From Calothrix sp. NIES-2100 (lineage in GTDB: Bacteria > Cyanobacteriota > Cyanobacteriia > Cyanobacteriales > Nostocaceae), in NCBI RefSeq assembly GCF_002368195.1, contig NZ_AP018178.1, positions 1,806,238 through 1,870,237 on the forward strand: a stretch of DNA of 64,000 nucleotides, in the 5' to 3' direction. A program made the translations under genes and the position numbers. Positions 16,393-25,583 of the stretch are shown piece after piece; the first letter of the stretch is position 1; every line of letters starts with the position of its first letter. The notes below the pieces were generated by a model that was not told the DNA's origin, made no database searches, and saw only the letters and a program-made list of their open reading frames with translations.

Positions 16393-16839
16393 ATGAGACT
16401 CAACGATGCTAAGCCTCAAAAAGGCTCAAAAAAACGCCGTAAGCGTGTAGGTAGAGGTATTTCTGCCGGACAAGGTGCCAGTGCTGGTCTAGGTATGCGG
16501 GGTCAAAAATCTCGCTCTGGTAGTGGCACCCGCCCAGGTTTTGAAGGTGGTCAACAGCCATTGTACCGCCGCTTACCTAAGTTGAAAGGGTTTCCGGTAG
16601 TTAATCGGAAAATTTACACTACGATTAATGTAGAGAAGCTCGCTTCTCTCCCTGCCAATACAGAAGTAACTTTGGAATCCTTAAAAGCAGCAGGTATTCT
16701 GACTACTGTCAAAGGGCCATTGAAAATTTTGGGTAACGGGGAATTGAACGTTCCGCTGACAGTTAAAGCTGCGGCTTTCACGGGTCAAGCTCGTAGCAAA
16801 ATTGAGGCAGCTGGAGGAAGTTGTGAAGTCCCAGAGTGA
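16393..16839 (+). CDS. rplO: 50S ribosomal protein L15
   Basis: 148 residues. The Gly-rich basic N-terminal part KRVGRGISAGQGASAGLGMR and the end KAAAFTGQARSKIEAAGGSC fit L15, a late assembly protein. secY follows after 71 nt. Confidence 0.97.
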   Translation: MRLNDAKPQKGSKKRRKRVGRGISAGQGASAGLGMRGQKSRSGSGTRPGFEGGQQPLYRRLPKLKGFPVVNRKIYTTINVEKLASLPANTEVTLESLKAAGILTTVKGPLKILGNGELNVPLTVKAAAFTGQARSKIEAAGGSCEVPE

Positions 16840-16910
16840 GCCAGAATAGCGCACTTAACATGCTAGCCAACTCGCTTCCAGCGCCTGGTTCACGATAAAG
16901 GTAGCACTCT

Positions 16911-18224
16911 ATGATCAGTCGAGACAAAGCCCCAACGGCTCAAGAAACTTTTATGCAGATGGCTCAAGCAGCTGGACTGAGAGGTAGGCTGCTTGTCACT
17001 GTCGGTATTTTAATTTTGGTTCGCCTGGGTATCTTTCTGCCTGTACCTGGTATTGATAGAGCTAGGTTTCATGAGGCGATATCGGGCAATAATTCCATCT
17101 TTGGCTTATTGGATATATTTTCCGGGCGGGGACTTTCGACTTTGGGAGTCTTTGCCTTGGGTATTTTGCCATTCATTAATGCGTCCATTATTATCCAATT
17201 ACTCACTGCGGCTATACCATCTTTAGAAAAGTTACAGAAAGACGAAGGTGAAGCAGGGCGGCGAAAAATTTCGCAAATTACACGCTATGTCACTGTCGGT
17301 TGGGCAATTATTCAAAGTACGGCTTTTTCGGCTCTCTTCCTCCAGCAATTTGCCTTACAACCAGGTCCGTTATTTGTAGCTGAAACTGCGATCGCACTTA
17401 CTGCTGGTTCAATGTTCGTGATGTGGGCATCCGAACTGATTACCGAAAGGGGTATTGGTAATGGAGCATCATTGTTGATTTTTGTCAATATTGTGGCATC
17501 CCTACCAAAATCTTTGGGTGATACCATCGACTTGGTACAAGTCGGCGGTCGGGAAATCGTCGGTCGCGTGATTGTGCTGGTAGTAGTTTTCTTGGCGACA
17601 ATTGTTGGTATTGTGTTTGTGCAGGAAGGAATTCGGCGCATCCCCATTATTTCCGCACGTCGTCAAGTAGGGCGGCGAGTTTTAGCTGAACAACGTAGCT
17701 ACCTACCCCTACGACTCAATTCTGGTGGCGTAATGCCGATCATTTTTGCCGCAGCCATCCTGAGTTTGCCACTACTCATTGCGAATTTCACCAAAAATCC
17801 GGACTTGGCAAATATCGTTAACACTTATCTGAGTCCCGGTGGTTCTCAGCCTTGGGCTTATGCCTTGGTTTACTTAATTTCTATTGTTTTCTTCAGCTAT
17901 TTCTATTCTTCGTTGATTGTTAACCCAGTAGATGTAGCGCAGAACTTGAAGAAGATGGGTTCGAGTATTCCGGGAATTCGTCCTGGTAAGGCGACTAGCG
18001 AGTACATTGAGCGAGTAATCAATAGACTGACTTTCTTGGGTGCAATATTTTTGGGCTTTGTTGCAATTATCCCCACAGCTGTGGAAAGTGCTTTAGGAGT
18101 ACCAACCTTTAAGGGACTGGGTGCTACATCTCTGTTAATTCTGGTGGGTGTAGCGATTGACACAGCGAAGCAAGTCCAAACTTACGTTATATCTCAGCGC
18201 TACGAAGGAATGGTGAAACAATAG
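16911..18224 (+). CDS. secY: Sec translocase channel subunit SecY
   Basis: 437 residues with ten hydrophobic segments. Conserved pieces are GIDRARFHEAI, FALGILPFINASIIIQLL (transmembrane 2), GEAGRRKISQITRY (first large cytoplasmic loop) and RQVGRRVLAEQRSYLPLRLN. It forms the protein-conducting pore in plasma and thylakoid membranes with SecE and SecG; secG is at 32893. Its TAG stop overlaps the adk GTG by one base. Confidence 0.97.
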   Translation: MISRDKAPTAQETFMQMAQAAGLRGRLLVTVGILILVRLGIFLPVPGIDRARFHEAISGNNSIFGLLDIFSGRGLSTLGVFALGILPFINASIIIQLLTAAIPSLEKLQKDEGEAGRRKISQITRYVTVGWAIIQSTAFSALFLQQFALQPGPLFVAETAIALTAGSMFVMWASELITERGIGNGASLLIFVNIVASLPKSLGDTIDLVQVGGREIVGRVIVLVVVFLATIVGIVFVQEGIRRIPIISARRQVGRRVLAEQRSYLPLRLNSGGVMPIIFAAAILSLPLLIANFTKNPDLANIVNTYLSPGGSQPWAYALVYLISIVFFSYFYSSLIVNPVDVAQNLKKMGSSIPGIRPGKATSEYIERVINRLTFLGAIFLGFVAIIPTAVESALGVPTFKGLGATSLLILVGVAIDTAKQVQTYVISQRYEGMVKQ

Positions 18225-18778
18225 TGACGCGATTAATCTTCTTGGGACCACCTGGAGCTGGTAAAGGAACACAATCTCAAAAATTGGCCCAACACTTGCA
18301 GATTCCCCATATTTCTACTGGTGATATCTTACGGCAAGCGATGAAAGACCAAACGCCTTTGGGGGTAAAAGCTCAAAGCTATGTTGATAGCGGCGAGTTA
18401 GTTCCCGACCAGCTAGTACAGGACTTGGTACAGGAGCGGCTAGAGCAACCCGATACAAAATCTGGTTGGATTCTAGATGGCTTTCCCCGTAAAGTAACAC
18501 AAGCAGCTTTTTTGGCTCAATTGCTGGAAACAACACATCAAGGTGGAGAAAAGGTAGTTAACCTAGAAGTTCCAGATAATGTTGTAGTTGCAAGGTTACT
18601 CGCCAGGGGTAGAAAGGATGACAGCGAAGAAGTTATTCGTCGTCGTCTAGAAGTTTACCGCTCGGAAACTGCACCCTTGATTAATTATTACGGCGATCGC
18701 CAAAAACTGCTCACGGTCAATGGTAATCAGTCCCCAGAAGAAGTCACCACCGAACTGCAAAAGGTAATAGCGTCTTAA
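18224..18778 (+). CDS. adk: adenylate kinase
   Basis: 184 residues, GTG start overlapping the secY stop. P-loop GPPGAGKGTQ (8-17), AMP-binding ISTGDILRQAM, and DGFPRKVTQA. The lid is the short type without zinc ligands, so this is the short form usual in cyanobacteria rather than the roughly 215-residue E. coli form. It interconverts ATP and AMP with two ADP. The secY-adk coupling is a standard arrangement. Confidence 0.97.
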   Translation: MTRLIFLGPPGAGKGTQSQKLAQHLQIPHISTGDILRQAMKDQTPLGVKAQSYVDSGELVPDQLVQDLVQERLEQPDTKSGWILDGFPRKVTQAAFLAQLLETTHQGGEKVVNLEVPDNVVVARLLARGRKDDSEEVIRRRLEVYRSETAPLINYYGDRQKLLTVNGNQSPEEVTTELQKVIAS

Positions 18779-19004
18779 GCAAGGTATATAAGGGGTAGAC
18801 GGGAGAAATCCCAACTTTTAAATTTCTCCCATATCCCAAATTGAGCCACCAGATAAAATTAAGTGCTACCTCTCTATGTAGGGCAGATAGCAACTTTAGC
18901 TAAGATATATTAAGAAACTGTTGATATATTTCGTAAAGTATGTTCTCTTGCAGGTGAAGGTACAGCAAAAGAACAGGAGATTGTTGAGTTGAGGAAAAAA
19001 CAAG
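18779..19004. other. adk-infA spacer with hairpin
   Basis: 226 nt. A perfect stem GGGAGAAAT (18801-18809) / ATTTCTCCC (18822-18830) with a 12-nt loop lies just after adk, without a T-tract. It may be a processing or attenuation point separating the secY-adk part from infA-rpmJ. No gene is seen. Confidence 0.6.
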
Positions 19005-19229
19005 TTGTCTAAACAAGATTTGATTGAAATGGAAGGCACGGTTACCGAGTCATTGCCCAACGCGATGTTTCGCGTTGACTTGGATAATGGCTTTAATGTC
19101 CTGGCACACATTTCGGGAAAAATCCGCCGCAATTACATCAAGATTTTACCTGGCGATCGCGTCAAAGTGGAGTTAACTCCCTACGACTTGACAAAGGGCA
19201 GAATCACCTATCGACTGCGGAAGAAGTAA
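19005..19229 (+). CDS. infA: translation initiation factor IF-1
   Basis: 74 residues, one OB fold ([20 protein letters not shown], then [20 protein letters not shown]). The only start giving the full protein is TTG at 19005, preceded by GTTGAGGAAAA; the next Met (residue 9) would remove the first strand. IF-1 blocks the A site during initiation. A rare TTG start is common for infA in cyanobacteria. Confidence 0.95.
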
Positions 19230-19343
19230 GTTTATGTAGAGAATATTACCATATAATGACCTTTTTGGGTGTTCCCTAGTCATTTAACTGACTAATTTCC
19301 TAAAAAATGCTATAATTCACTATTTGGAGTTAATTAGAAAGGC

Positions 19344-19457
19344 ATGAAAGTCCGAGCCTCAGTCAAAAAGATTTGTGAAAAGTGTAACGTGATCAAACGT
19401 CGTGGTCGCGTCATGGTGATTTGTGTTAACCCCAAGCATAAGCAACGTCAAGGCTAG
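19344..19457 (+). CDS. rpmJ: 50S ribosomal protein L36
   Basis: 37 residues, short and easy to miss. MKVRASVKKICEKCNVIKRR followed by GRVMVICVNPKHKQRQG. The zinc ligands C11, C14, C27 and H32 are all present, so this is the zinc-binding form of L36. AGAAAGG lies just upstream. The infA-rpmJ-rpsM-rpsK order is the standard alpha-operon head. Confidence 0.97.
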   Translation: MKVRASVKKICEKCNVIKRRGRVMVICVNPKHKQRQG

Positions 19458-19553
19458 CGACAAGTGGGACACAACCACACCAGACAAAATCCAAAATGCG
19501 GTTAAGCGCATTTTTTTGATAGCAATTGCCAGAACAAGAGGGAGAAATTCATT

Positions 19554-19934
19554 GTGGCACGTATTGCCGGAGTAGACCTGCCACGCGATAAGCGTGTCGA
19601 GATTGGTCTAACATACATCTACGGAATTGGTTTATCTCGGTCGCAAGAAATTTTAGCGACTACAGGTGTTAACCCAGACACCCGCGTTAAAGAACTCAGT
19701 GATGCTGATGTTGCCGCCTTAAGAGGCGAAATCGAAAGCAACTATCAAGTCGAAGGTGACTTGCGCCGCTGGGAAGCGATGAACATCAAGCGCCTAATTG
19801 ACATTGGTACTTACAGAGGCCGTCGTCATCGCATGGGCTTACCAGTCAGAGGACAAAGAACTCGCACAAATGCCAGAACTCGTCGGGGTAGAAGGCAGAC
19901 TGTGGCTGGGAAGAAGAAAGCTCCGGGCAAATAA
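19554..19934 (+). CDS. rpsM: 30S ribosomal protein S13
   Basis: 126 residues, GTG start after GAGGGAGA. ARIAGVDLPRDKRVEIGLTY and RGLPVRGQRTRTNARTRRG-type end (seen as GLPVRGQRTRTNARTRRGRR) are diagnostic. S13 contacts the P-site tRNA and the large subunit. Confidence 0.97.
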   Translation: MARIAGVDLPRDKRVEIGLTYIYGIGLSRSQEILATTGVNPDTRVKELSDADVAALRGEIESNYQVEGDLRRWEAMNIKRLIDIGTYRGRRHRMGLPVRGQRTRTNARTRRGRRQTVAGKKKAPGK

Positions 19935-19994
19935 AAATAATATGTTCATACTTGCTCATCCGAGCAAGATTTACCTTAAATTCACGACACAACT

Positions 19995-20390
19995 ATGGCG
20001 CGACAACCAACCAAAAAATCCGGAAGCAAGAAGCAGAAACGCAACGTACCAAACGGTATGGCTTACATCCAGTCTACTTTCAACAATAGCATTGTCACCA
20101 TTACCGATCAAAACGGAGATGTGATTTCTTGGGCAAGTGCTGGTTCTAGCGGTTTTAAAGGAGCAAAAAAGGGAACTCCCTTTGCTGCACAAACCGCTGC
20201 TGAAAGTGCGGCACGTCGAGCCATCGACCAAGGAATGCGTCAAATTGAGGTCATGGTAAGTGGCCCTGGTGCAGGTAGAGAAACTGCCATCCGGGCACTT
20301 CAAGGCGCAGGATTGGAAATTACACTGATTCGGGATATTACTCCCATTCCTCATAATGGTTGCCGTCCACCTAAGCGCCGCCGAGTTTAG
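19995..20390 (+). CDS. rpsK: 30S ribosomal protein S11
   Basis: 131 residues. NGMAYIQSTFNNSIVTITDQ, SGPGAGRETAIRALQGAGLE and ITPIPHNGCRPPKRRRV are S11 signatures; S11 lies on the platform at the mRNA exit. A long gap to rpoA follows. Confidence 0.97.
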   Translation: MARQPTKKSGSKKQKRNVPNGMAYIQSTFNNSIVTITDQNGDVISWASAGSSGFKGAKKGTPFAAQTAAESAARRAIDQGMRQIEVMVSGPGAGRETAIRALQGAGLEITLIRDITPIPHNGCRPPKRRRV

Positions 20391-20732
20391 AAGTGGTGGG
20401 GCGATGAAAGCAAGAAGTTCGAGCAAGGAAAAGTCACCTGTAATGCCTGCTTGAACCGAAGAAAAGCAACCTGCTGTGGCAAGATTGTGGCTTTGGAACT
20501 TCAGACGGCTTGGGTAACCAAAAGACGATCAAATCCTTCTAAAAAGAAGTTTGAGAACTTTCGGAAAACCCAAAATTAAATACTATCGCCCACAAGCTGA
20601 AGTAGGAAATCAAATAGCAACATTTGCAGTTGGCGGATTGAGATACCTAGAGTAAGCTTCAGGGCAAGAACTAAATTCGGGAGGCAAGCGATTTGCCTAC
20701 TAGCAGCACCTTAAACAGAGGGAGGCAACTCC
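20391..20732 (+). other. rpsK-rpoA spacer, possible structured leader
   Basis: 342 nt without a gene and without STRR, unlike most spacers in this operon. GTTCGAGCA (20417-20425) can pair with TGCTTGAAC (20448-20456). Shine-Dalgarno GGGAGG lies just before rpoA. A promoter or a leader controlling RNA polymerase alpha may be here; none could be defined. Confidence 0.45.
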
Positions 20733-21680
20733 GTGGCGCAGTTTCAAATTGAATGTGTAGAGTCTACAACTGAGGAAAGTCGAAGCCATTACAGTAAATT
20801 TGTCTTGGAACCTCTAGAACGCGGTCAAGGAACGACAGTTGGCAATGCTCTAAGGCGAGTTTTACTGTCCAATCTAGAGGGGACAGCAGTTACAGCAGTA
20901 AGGATTGCAGGTGTTTCACACGAGTTCGCCACAGTTCCGGGCGTGCGGGAAGATGTGCTGGAAATTTTAATGAGAATGAAAGAAGTCATTCTCAAAAGCT
21001 ATTCTTCTCAACCCCAAATTGGGCGGTTACTCGTTAACGGTCCAGTCACAGTTACTGCGGCGCATTTTGATTTGCCAAGTGAAGTAGAAATCATCGATCC
21101 GACCCAGTATGTCGCCACCTTAGCTGAAGGCGGCAAACTGGAAATGGAATTTCGGATCGAAAGAGGTAAAGGTTATCGCACCGTAGAACGAGGACGCGAA
21201 GAAGCCACATCTTTGGACTTTTTGCAAATCGACTCGGTGTTTATGCCAGTGCGAAAAGTCAACTATAGTGTCGAAGATGCCCGTGGGGACGGCTCAATCG
21301 CCAAAGACCGATTGCTATTGGAAGTTTGGACTAATGGTAGTATCTCTCCCCAAGAAGCACTATCATCAGCTGCGGGCATTCTGGTAGATCTATTCAACCC
21401 ACTGAAAGATATTTCACTAGAACCCACAGATACAGGATCAGATATTCCAGACGATCCTACCGCGCAAATTCCGATCGAAGAGTTGCAGCTTTCTGTCAGG
21501 GCATATAACTGTCTCAAGCGAGCACAAGTTAACTCTGTAGCCGACTTGTTGGATTATACCCAAGAAGACCTGTTAGAAATTAAAAACTTTGGTCAGAAGT
21601 CAGCGGAAGAAGTAGTTGAAGCTTTACAGCGACGCTTAGGCATTACCCTGCCCCAAGAAAGAAGCTCTAAACACAGCTAA
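20733..21680 (+). CDS. rpoA: RNA polymerase alpha subunit
   Basis: 315 residues, GTG start after AGAGGGAGG. The N-terminal dimerisation domain has LEPLERGQGTTVGNALRRVL (assembly with beta and beta'), and the C-terminal domain (about 240-305) has LSVRAYNCLKRAQVNSVADL and ITLPQER, which contacts UP elements and activators such as NtcA. Full length for cyanobacteria. Confidence 0.98.
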   Translation: MAQFQIECVESTTEESRSHYSKFVLEPLERGQGTTVGNALRRVLLSNLEGTAVTAVRIAGVSHEFATVPGVREDVLEILMRMKEVILKSYSSQPQIGRLLVNGPVTVTAAHFDLPSEVEIIDPTQYVATLAEGGKLEMEFRIERGKGYRTVERGREEATSLDFLQIDSVFMPVRKVNYSVEDARGDGSIAKDRLLLEVWTNGSISPQEALSSAAGILVDLFNPLKDISLEPTDTGSDIPDDPTAQIPIEELQLSVRAYNCLKRAQVNSVADLLDYTQEDLLEIKNFGQKSAEEVVEALQRRLGITLPQERSSKHS

Positions 21681-21713
21681 ATCAAAACCGTTAGTAATTG
21701 ATAGTGCATTATT

Positions 21714-22064
21714 ATGCGTCACCGTTGTCGAGTCAAAAAACTAGGTAAACCAGCAGACCAGCGTCGTGCTTTGTTACGGGCGCTAACCACTGAGCTAGTT
21801 CGTCATGGACGGATTACTACTACTTTAATCCGAGCTAAAGTACTACGCTCTGAAGTAGATAAAATGATTACCTTAGCCAAAGACGGCTCCTTAGCAGCAC
21901 GTCGGCAAGCTTTAGGCTATATCTACGATAAAACACTAGTTCATGCTTTGTTTGAGCAAGCTCCCACGCGGTATGCCAATCGTCAAGGCGGTTATACCCG
22001 CATCCTGCATACAGTGCCTCGTCGGGGCGATAATGCTGAAATGGCCATTATTGAACTAGTTTAA
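21714..22064 (+). CDS. rplQ: 50S ribosomal protein L17
   Basis: 116 residues. MRHRCRVKKLGKPADQRRAL and the end GYTRILHTVPRRGDNAEMAI identify L17. It lies 33 nt after rpoA, the usual order. The stop TAA runs into STRR DNA. Confidence 0.97.
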   Translation: MRHRCRVKKLGKPADQRRALLRALTTELVRHGRITTTLIRAKVLRSEVDKMITLAKDGSLAARRQALGYIYDKTLVHALFEQAPTRYANRQGGYTRILHTVPRRGDNAEMAIIELV

Positions 22065-22223
22065 GTCATTAGTCATTAGTCATTAGTCATTGGTCATTAG
22101 TCATTTGCAAAAAACAACTGACAACTGACAACTGACCCTGACGGGTTCGGCAGTTGCTTCAAGTCTCTTAACCCGCCCAACGCACTGCCTCACAACTGAC
22201 AACTGACAAAGAACACAATCTGT
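22065..22223. repeat. STRR inverted repeat between rplQ and truA
   Basis: Five AGTCATT-type heptads, then ACAACTG heptads, a non-repeat insert (about 22138-22190), and again ACAACTG copies before the truA start. Confidence 0.85.
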
Positions 22224-23108
22224 ATGTTAGAAAGCCACCAGCCAACAGGAACTCATAGAGTAGCCCTGGTAATTCAATACCTGGGCACTCATTTTCATGG
22301 CTGGCAACGGCAAAAGCAACAGCGCACAGTTCAAGAAGAAATAGAAACAGCGATCGCCAAAATTCTTGGGTATCATGTGACACTACATGGTGCAGGCAGA
22401 ACCGATGCGGGGGTTCACGCCGCAGCCCAAGTAGCCCATTTTGAAGCTACAGGTTTGATTCCACCTCACAAGTGGGCAGCCATCCTTAACAGCTATTTGC
22501 CCAATGATATATTAATCAGGGCTTCAGCAGGTGTAGGTAACCGTTGGCACGCTCGCTTTAGTGCAGCCTATCGACGGTATCGCTACACGATATACACTGA
22601 AGATCAACCGAACTTGTTTGTGAGACCCTTCAGTTGGCATTATTATTATGCACCCCTAGATGAATCCTTAATTAAAGCTGCCCTGAAACCCCTGCTGGGA
22701 AAGCATCATCTCGCTGCTTTTCACCGTGCAGGTTCAAAGCGATCGCATTCTTGGGTAGAAGTACAAGCAGCAGAGTGTCATCGCAGTGGGCCATTACTCC
22801 ATATTGAAATCCAGGCAGATGGCTTTTTGTATGGCATGGTACGGCTGTTAGTAGGGATGCTAGTACAAGTAGGCACTGGAAAACTTACCCTAGCTAACTT
22901 TACACAACTGTGGAAAGCTGAACGACGGGAAGAAGTGAAATATGCCGCACCCCCTCAAGGCTTGTGCTTGTTGCGAGTCGGCTATCCAGATTTCCCTTTT
23001 TCCCCAGATGTTTGGTATGACAATCTGCCAAAATTAGTTTTTAGTCAAGAGTCAATGGTCAAAAGTCAAAAGTCAATAGGCAATAGTCTAATGACAACTG
23101 ACAACTGA
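22224..23108 (+). CDS. truA: tRNA pseudouridine(38-40) synthase TruA
   Basis: 294 residues. YLGTHFHGWQRQ and GAGRTDAGVHAAAQVAHF (catalytic Asp) define TruA, which isomerises uridines in the anticodon arm. The family usually ends near LLRVGYPDFPF (about 258). Here roughly the last 20 residues (SQESMVKSQKSIGNSLMTTD) are encoded by STRR heptads, so the stop has been moved into the repeat. Confidence 0.95.
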   Translation: MLESHQPTGTHRVALVIQYLGTHFHGWQRQKQQRTVQEEIETAIAKILGYHVTLHGAGRTDAGVHAAAQVAHFEATGLIPPHKWAAILNSYLPNDILIRASAGVGNRWHARFSAAYRRYRYTIYTEDQPNLFVRPFSWHYYYAPLDESLIKAALKPLLGKHHLAAFHRAGSKRSHSWVEVQAAECHRSGPLLHIEIQADGFLYGMVRLLVGMLVQVGTGKLTLANFTQLWKAERREEVKYAAPPQGLCLLRVGYPDFPFSPDVWYDNLPKLVFSQESMVKSQKSIGNSLMTTDN

Positions 23109-23153
23109 CAACTGACAACTGACAACTGACAACTGACAAAGGACAAATGACAA
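23040..23153. repeat. STRR run at truA end and rplM start
   Basis: GTCAAAA/GTCAATG heptads inside the truA 3' end, then six or more ACAACTG heptads up to the rplM ATG, which itself lies in the last ACAAATGAC. Confidence 0.85.
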
Positions 23154-23609
23154 ATGACTAAAACATACCTTCCTTCTCAAGATACTCTTGAGCGTGAGTG
23201 GTACATAGTAGATGCTACAGACCAACGCCTCGGTCGCCTTGCTACTGAAATCGCCATGATCCTCAGAGGCAAAAAGAAAGCCGAGTATACTCCCCACCTA
23301 GATACAGGGGATTTTGTGATTGTCATCAATGCGGAGAAAATAGCAGTCACAGGTAAAAAACGTACCCAAAAGCTCTATCGTCGCCATTCCGGTCGTCCTG
23401 GCGGGATGAAGACAGAAACCTTCGCCAAGCTGCAACAGCGTCTACCAGAAAGAATTGTAGAACACGCTGTAAAAGGGATGTTACCTAAAAATAGCTTAGG
23501 TAAGCAGTTGTTCACCAAGCTGAAAGTGTACGCAGGCCCAACTCACCCCCATGCAGCGCAACAACCCAAAGAACTTAAAGTTAATACAATTCCTGGAGCA
23601 GAAAATTAA
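23154..23609 (+). CDS. rplM: 50S ribosomal protein L13
   Basis: 151 residues. TLEREWYIVDATDQRLGRLA, YRRHSGRPGGMKTETF and AVKGMLPKNSLGKQLFTKLK are L13 signatures; L13 is an early assembly protein. The ATG sits at the edge of the STRR, where the repeat supplies the first codons. The stop shares one base with rpsI. Confidence 0.97.
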   Translation: MTKTYLPSQDTLEREWYIVDATDQRLGRLATEIAMILRGKKKAEYTPHLDTGDFVIVINAEKIAVTGKKRTQKLYRRHSGRPGGMKTETFAKLQQRLPERIVEHAVKGMLPKNSLGKQLFTKLKVYAGPTHPHAAQQPKELKVNTIPGAEN

Positions 23610-24028
23610 TGGTAGCAGTAGCAGAAACTACTAGCGGTCGTGCCGTATACTGGGGTACAGGCCGTCGTAAGTCAGCAGTAGCAAGAGTCCGCCTGATTCC
23701 TGGTAGCGGTCAACTGACTGTAAATGGTAAAGATGGAAACTTGTACTTCCAATTCAACGCCAACTACCTAGGTGTGATCAAAGGGCCTCTAGAAACACTG
23801 GGACTAGAGAACGAATATGACATTTTGGTGAAAGCTGAAGGTGGTGGCTTGACCGGACAAGCTGATTCTATCCGCTTGGGAGTGGCTCGCGCTTTGTGTC
23901 AACTAGATCCAGATAACCGTTCACCTTTAAAAACCGAAGGTTACTTGACTCGCGATCCCAGAGCCAAAGAGCGGAAAAAATACGGTTTACACAAAGCCCG
24001 CAAAGCACCTCAGTACTCAAAACGATAG
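23609..24028 (+). CDS. rpsI: 30S ribosomal protein S9
   Basis: 139 residues. YWGTGRRKSAVARVRLIPGS at the start and KERKKYGLHKARKAPQYSKR at the end; the terminal Lys-Arg reaches the P-site tRNA. It overlaps rplM by one base, the classic rplM-rpsI pair. Confidence 0.97.
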   Translation: MVAVAETTSGRAVYWGTGRRKSAVARVRLIPGSGQLTVNGKDGNLYFQFNANYLGVIKGPLETLGLENEYDILVKAEGGGLTGQADSIRLGVARALCQLDPDNRSPLKTEGYLTRDPRAKERKKYGLHKARKAPQYSKR

Positions 24029-24062
24029 GCATTGGGCATTGGGCATTGGGCATTCGGCATTA
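24027..24062. repeat. heptad tandem repeat after rpsI
   Basis: About five copies of GGCATTG in a row, another STRR-like family, between rpsI and rpmE. Confidence 0.7.
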
Positions 24063-24140
24063 TCCCCCTAGCCTAAGCGTCCCTATTCCCTGACATCATC
24101 TGAAAGTTATAATTTATATAGATTCACCACAAAAGGAACA

Positions 24141-24380
24141 ATGGCTAAACCTGAGATTCATCCCAAGTGGTATCCAGATGCGAAAGTCTACTGCAACGGT
24201 CAAGTTGTCATGACCGTTGGCTCTACTAAGCCAGAACTGCACGTAGATGTTTGGTCTGGAAACCATCCCTTTTACACCGGCACTCAGAAGATTATCGATA
24301 CTGAGGGTCGAGTAGAGCGCTTCCTGCGCAAGTACGGTATGAGCAGTACTCAAACCTCAGGCGACACAGACAAAAAGTAG
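24141..24380 (+). CDS. rpmE: 50S ribosomal protein L31
   Basis: 79 residues. KPEIHPKWYPDAKVYCNGQV and VWSGNHPFYTGTQKIIDTEG identify L31. Only one of the four zinc cysteines is kept (YCNG), so this is the zinc-free type. It bridges the two subunits. AAAGGA lies just upstream of the ATG. Confidence 0.96.
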   Translation: MAKPEIHPKWYPDAKVYCNGQVVMTVGSTKPELHVDVWSGNHPFYTGTQKIIDTEGRVERFLRKYGMSSTQTSGDTDKK

Positions 24381-24482
24381 CGGGTTGGCTCTGCTGTTAA
24401 CGACGACCCTGCAATTGAGCTGGGTCGATTGTCATTTAATGCTTGAGCCAATTTGTTATTTTAAGGAGCGATCGCACTCATC

Positions 24483-25583
24483 ATGGCTGAATCATACCTG
24501 CTGGATAAACTAAAATCCGTTGAACAAACCTTTAATGAATTAACGCGCCGTCTTGGCGATCCCGATACCGCTAGCAATCCTGATGAGTATCAACAAATTG
24601 CTAAGTCTCGTTCTTCTTTGGAAGAGGTAGTTGATACCTATGAAACTTGGAAAGCAACCCAAGAAGACTTGATCGGAGCGCGTCAGGTTTACAAAGAATC
24701 GGCGAGTGACCCAGAGCTGCAAGAAATGGCGGCTTTGGAAGTAGACGAACTAGAGCAAAAGCTGGAATATTTAGAAAACCGCTTAAAAATCTTGTTGCTA
24801 CCCCGCGATCCCAACGATGATAAAAACATCATGTTGGAAATTCGGGCTGGTACGGGCGGCGATGAAGCGAGTATTTGGGCAGGTGATTTGCTGCGGATGT
24901 ACTCTCGCTACGCTGACGGACAGGGTTGGAGAGTGAAACTAGTGAGCGAGTCACTAGGGGAAATGGGCGGTTTTAAAGAAGTGATCCTGGAAATTCAGGG
25001 TGAGAGTGTTTACAGCAAGCTGAAGTTTGAAGCGGGAGTACATCGCGTTCAGCGTGTACCTGCAACGGAAGCTGGGGGAAGGGTTCATACTTCCACAGCT
25101 ACAGTCGCCATCATGCCAGAAGTGGATGATGTGGAAATCCACATTGATCCCAAGGATATTGAAATGACCACAGCTCGTTCTGGTGGCGCTGGTGGACAAA
25201 ACGTCAACAAGGTGGAAACTGCTGTTGACTTGATGCACAAACCCACCGGAATTCGGATTTTCTGTACCGAAGAACGCAGCCAGTTGCAAAACAAAGAACG
25301 GGCGATGCAAATTTTGCGGGCGAAACTGTACGAAATGAAGTTGCGCGAACAACAAGAAGTTGTAACTTCCATGCGGCGATCGCAAGTGGGTACAGGATCG
25401 CGATCGGAAAAAATTCGCACCTACAATTATAAAGACAACCGCGTTACTGACCACCGTCTAGGTCAAAACTATTCCCTTAACCCTGTATTGGAAGGTGATT
25501 TAGAGTCTGTTATCCAATCTTGTATCTCTCAAGACCAGCAGGAACGTTTAGCAGAGTTAGCGGCCTCTGGTACTACAAGCTAA
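24483..25583 (+). CDS. prfA: peptide chain release factor 1
   Basis: 366 residues. The codon-recognition tripeptide P-A-T (within VQRVPATEAGG) marks RF1, specific for UAA and UAG, and the catalytic GGQ lies in SGGAGGQNVNKVETAVD. End of the operon: a strong terminator follows 22 nt after the stop. Confidence 0.98.
   Translation: MAESYLLDKLKSVEQTFNELTRRLGDPDTASNPDEYQQIAKSRSSLEEVVDTYETWKATQEDLIGARQVYKESASDPELQEMAALEVDELEQKLEYLENRLKILLLPRDPNDDKNIMLEIRAGTGGDEASIWAGDLLRMYSRYADGQGWRVKLVSESLGEMGGFKEVILEIQGESVYSKLKFEAGVHRVQRVPATEAGGRVHTSTATVAIMPEVDDVEIHIDPKDIEMTTARSGGAGGQNVNKVETAVDLMHKPTGIRIFCTEERSQLQNKERAMQILRAKLYEMKLREQQEVVTSMRRSQVGTGSRSEKIRTYNYKDNRVTDHRLGQNYSLNPVLEGDLESVIQSCISQDQQERLAELAASGTTS

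Noticed and set aside
18801..18830. Strong terminator between adk and infA
   Set aside because: The stem is perfect but lacks a T run, so it is reported only as a hairpin.
20391..20732. An additional small ribosomal gene (rpsN or rpmD)
   Set aside because: No S14 or L30 motif was found here or elsewhere in the operon; both are normally absent from this locus in cyanobacteria.
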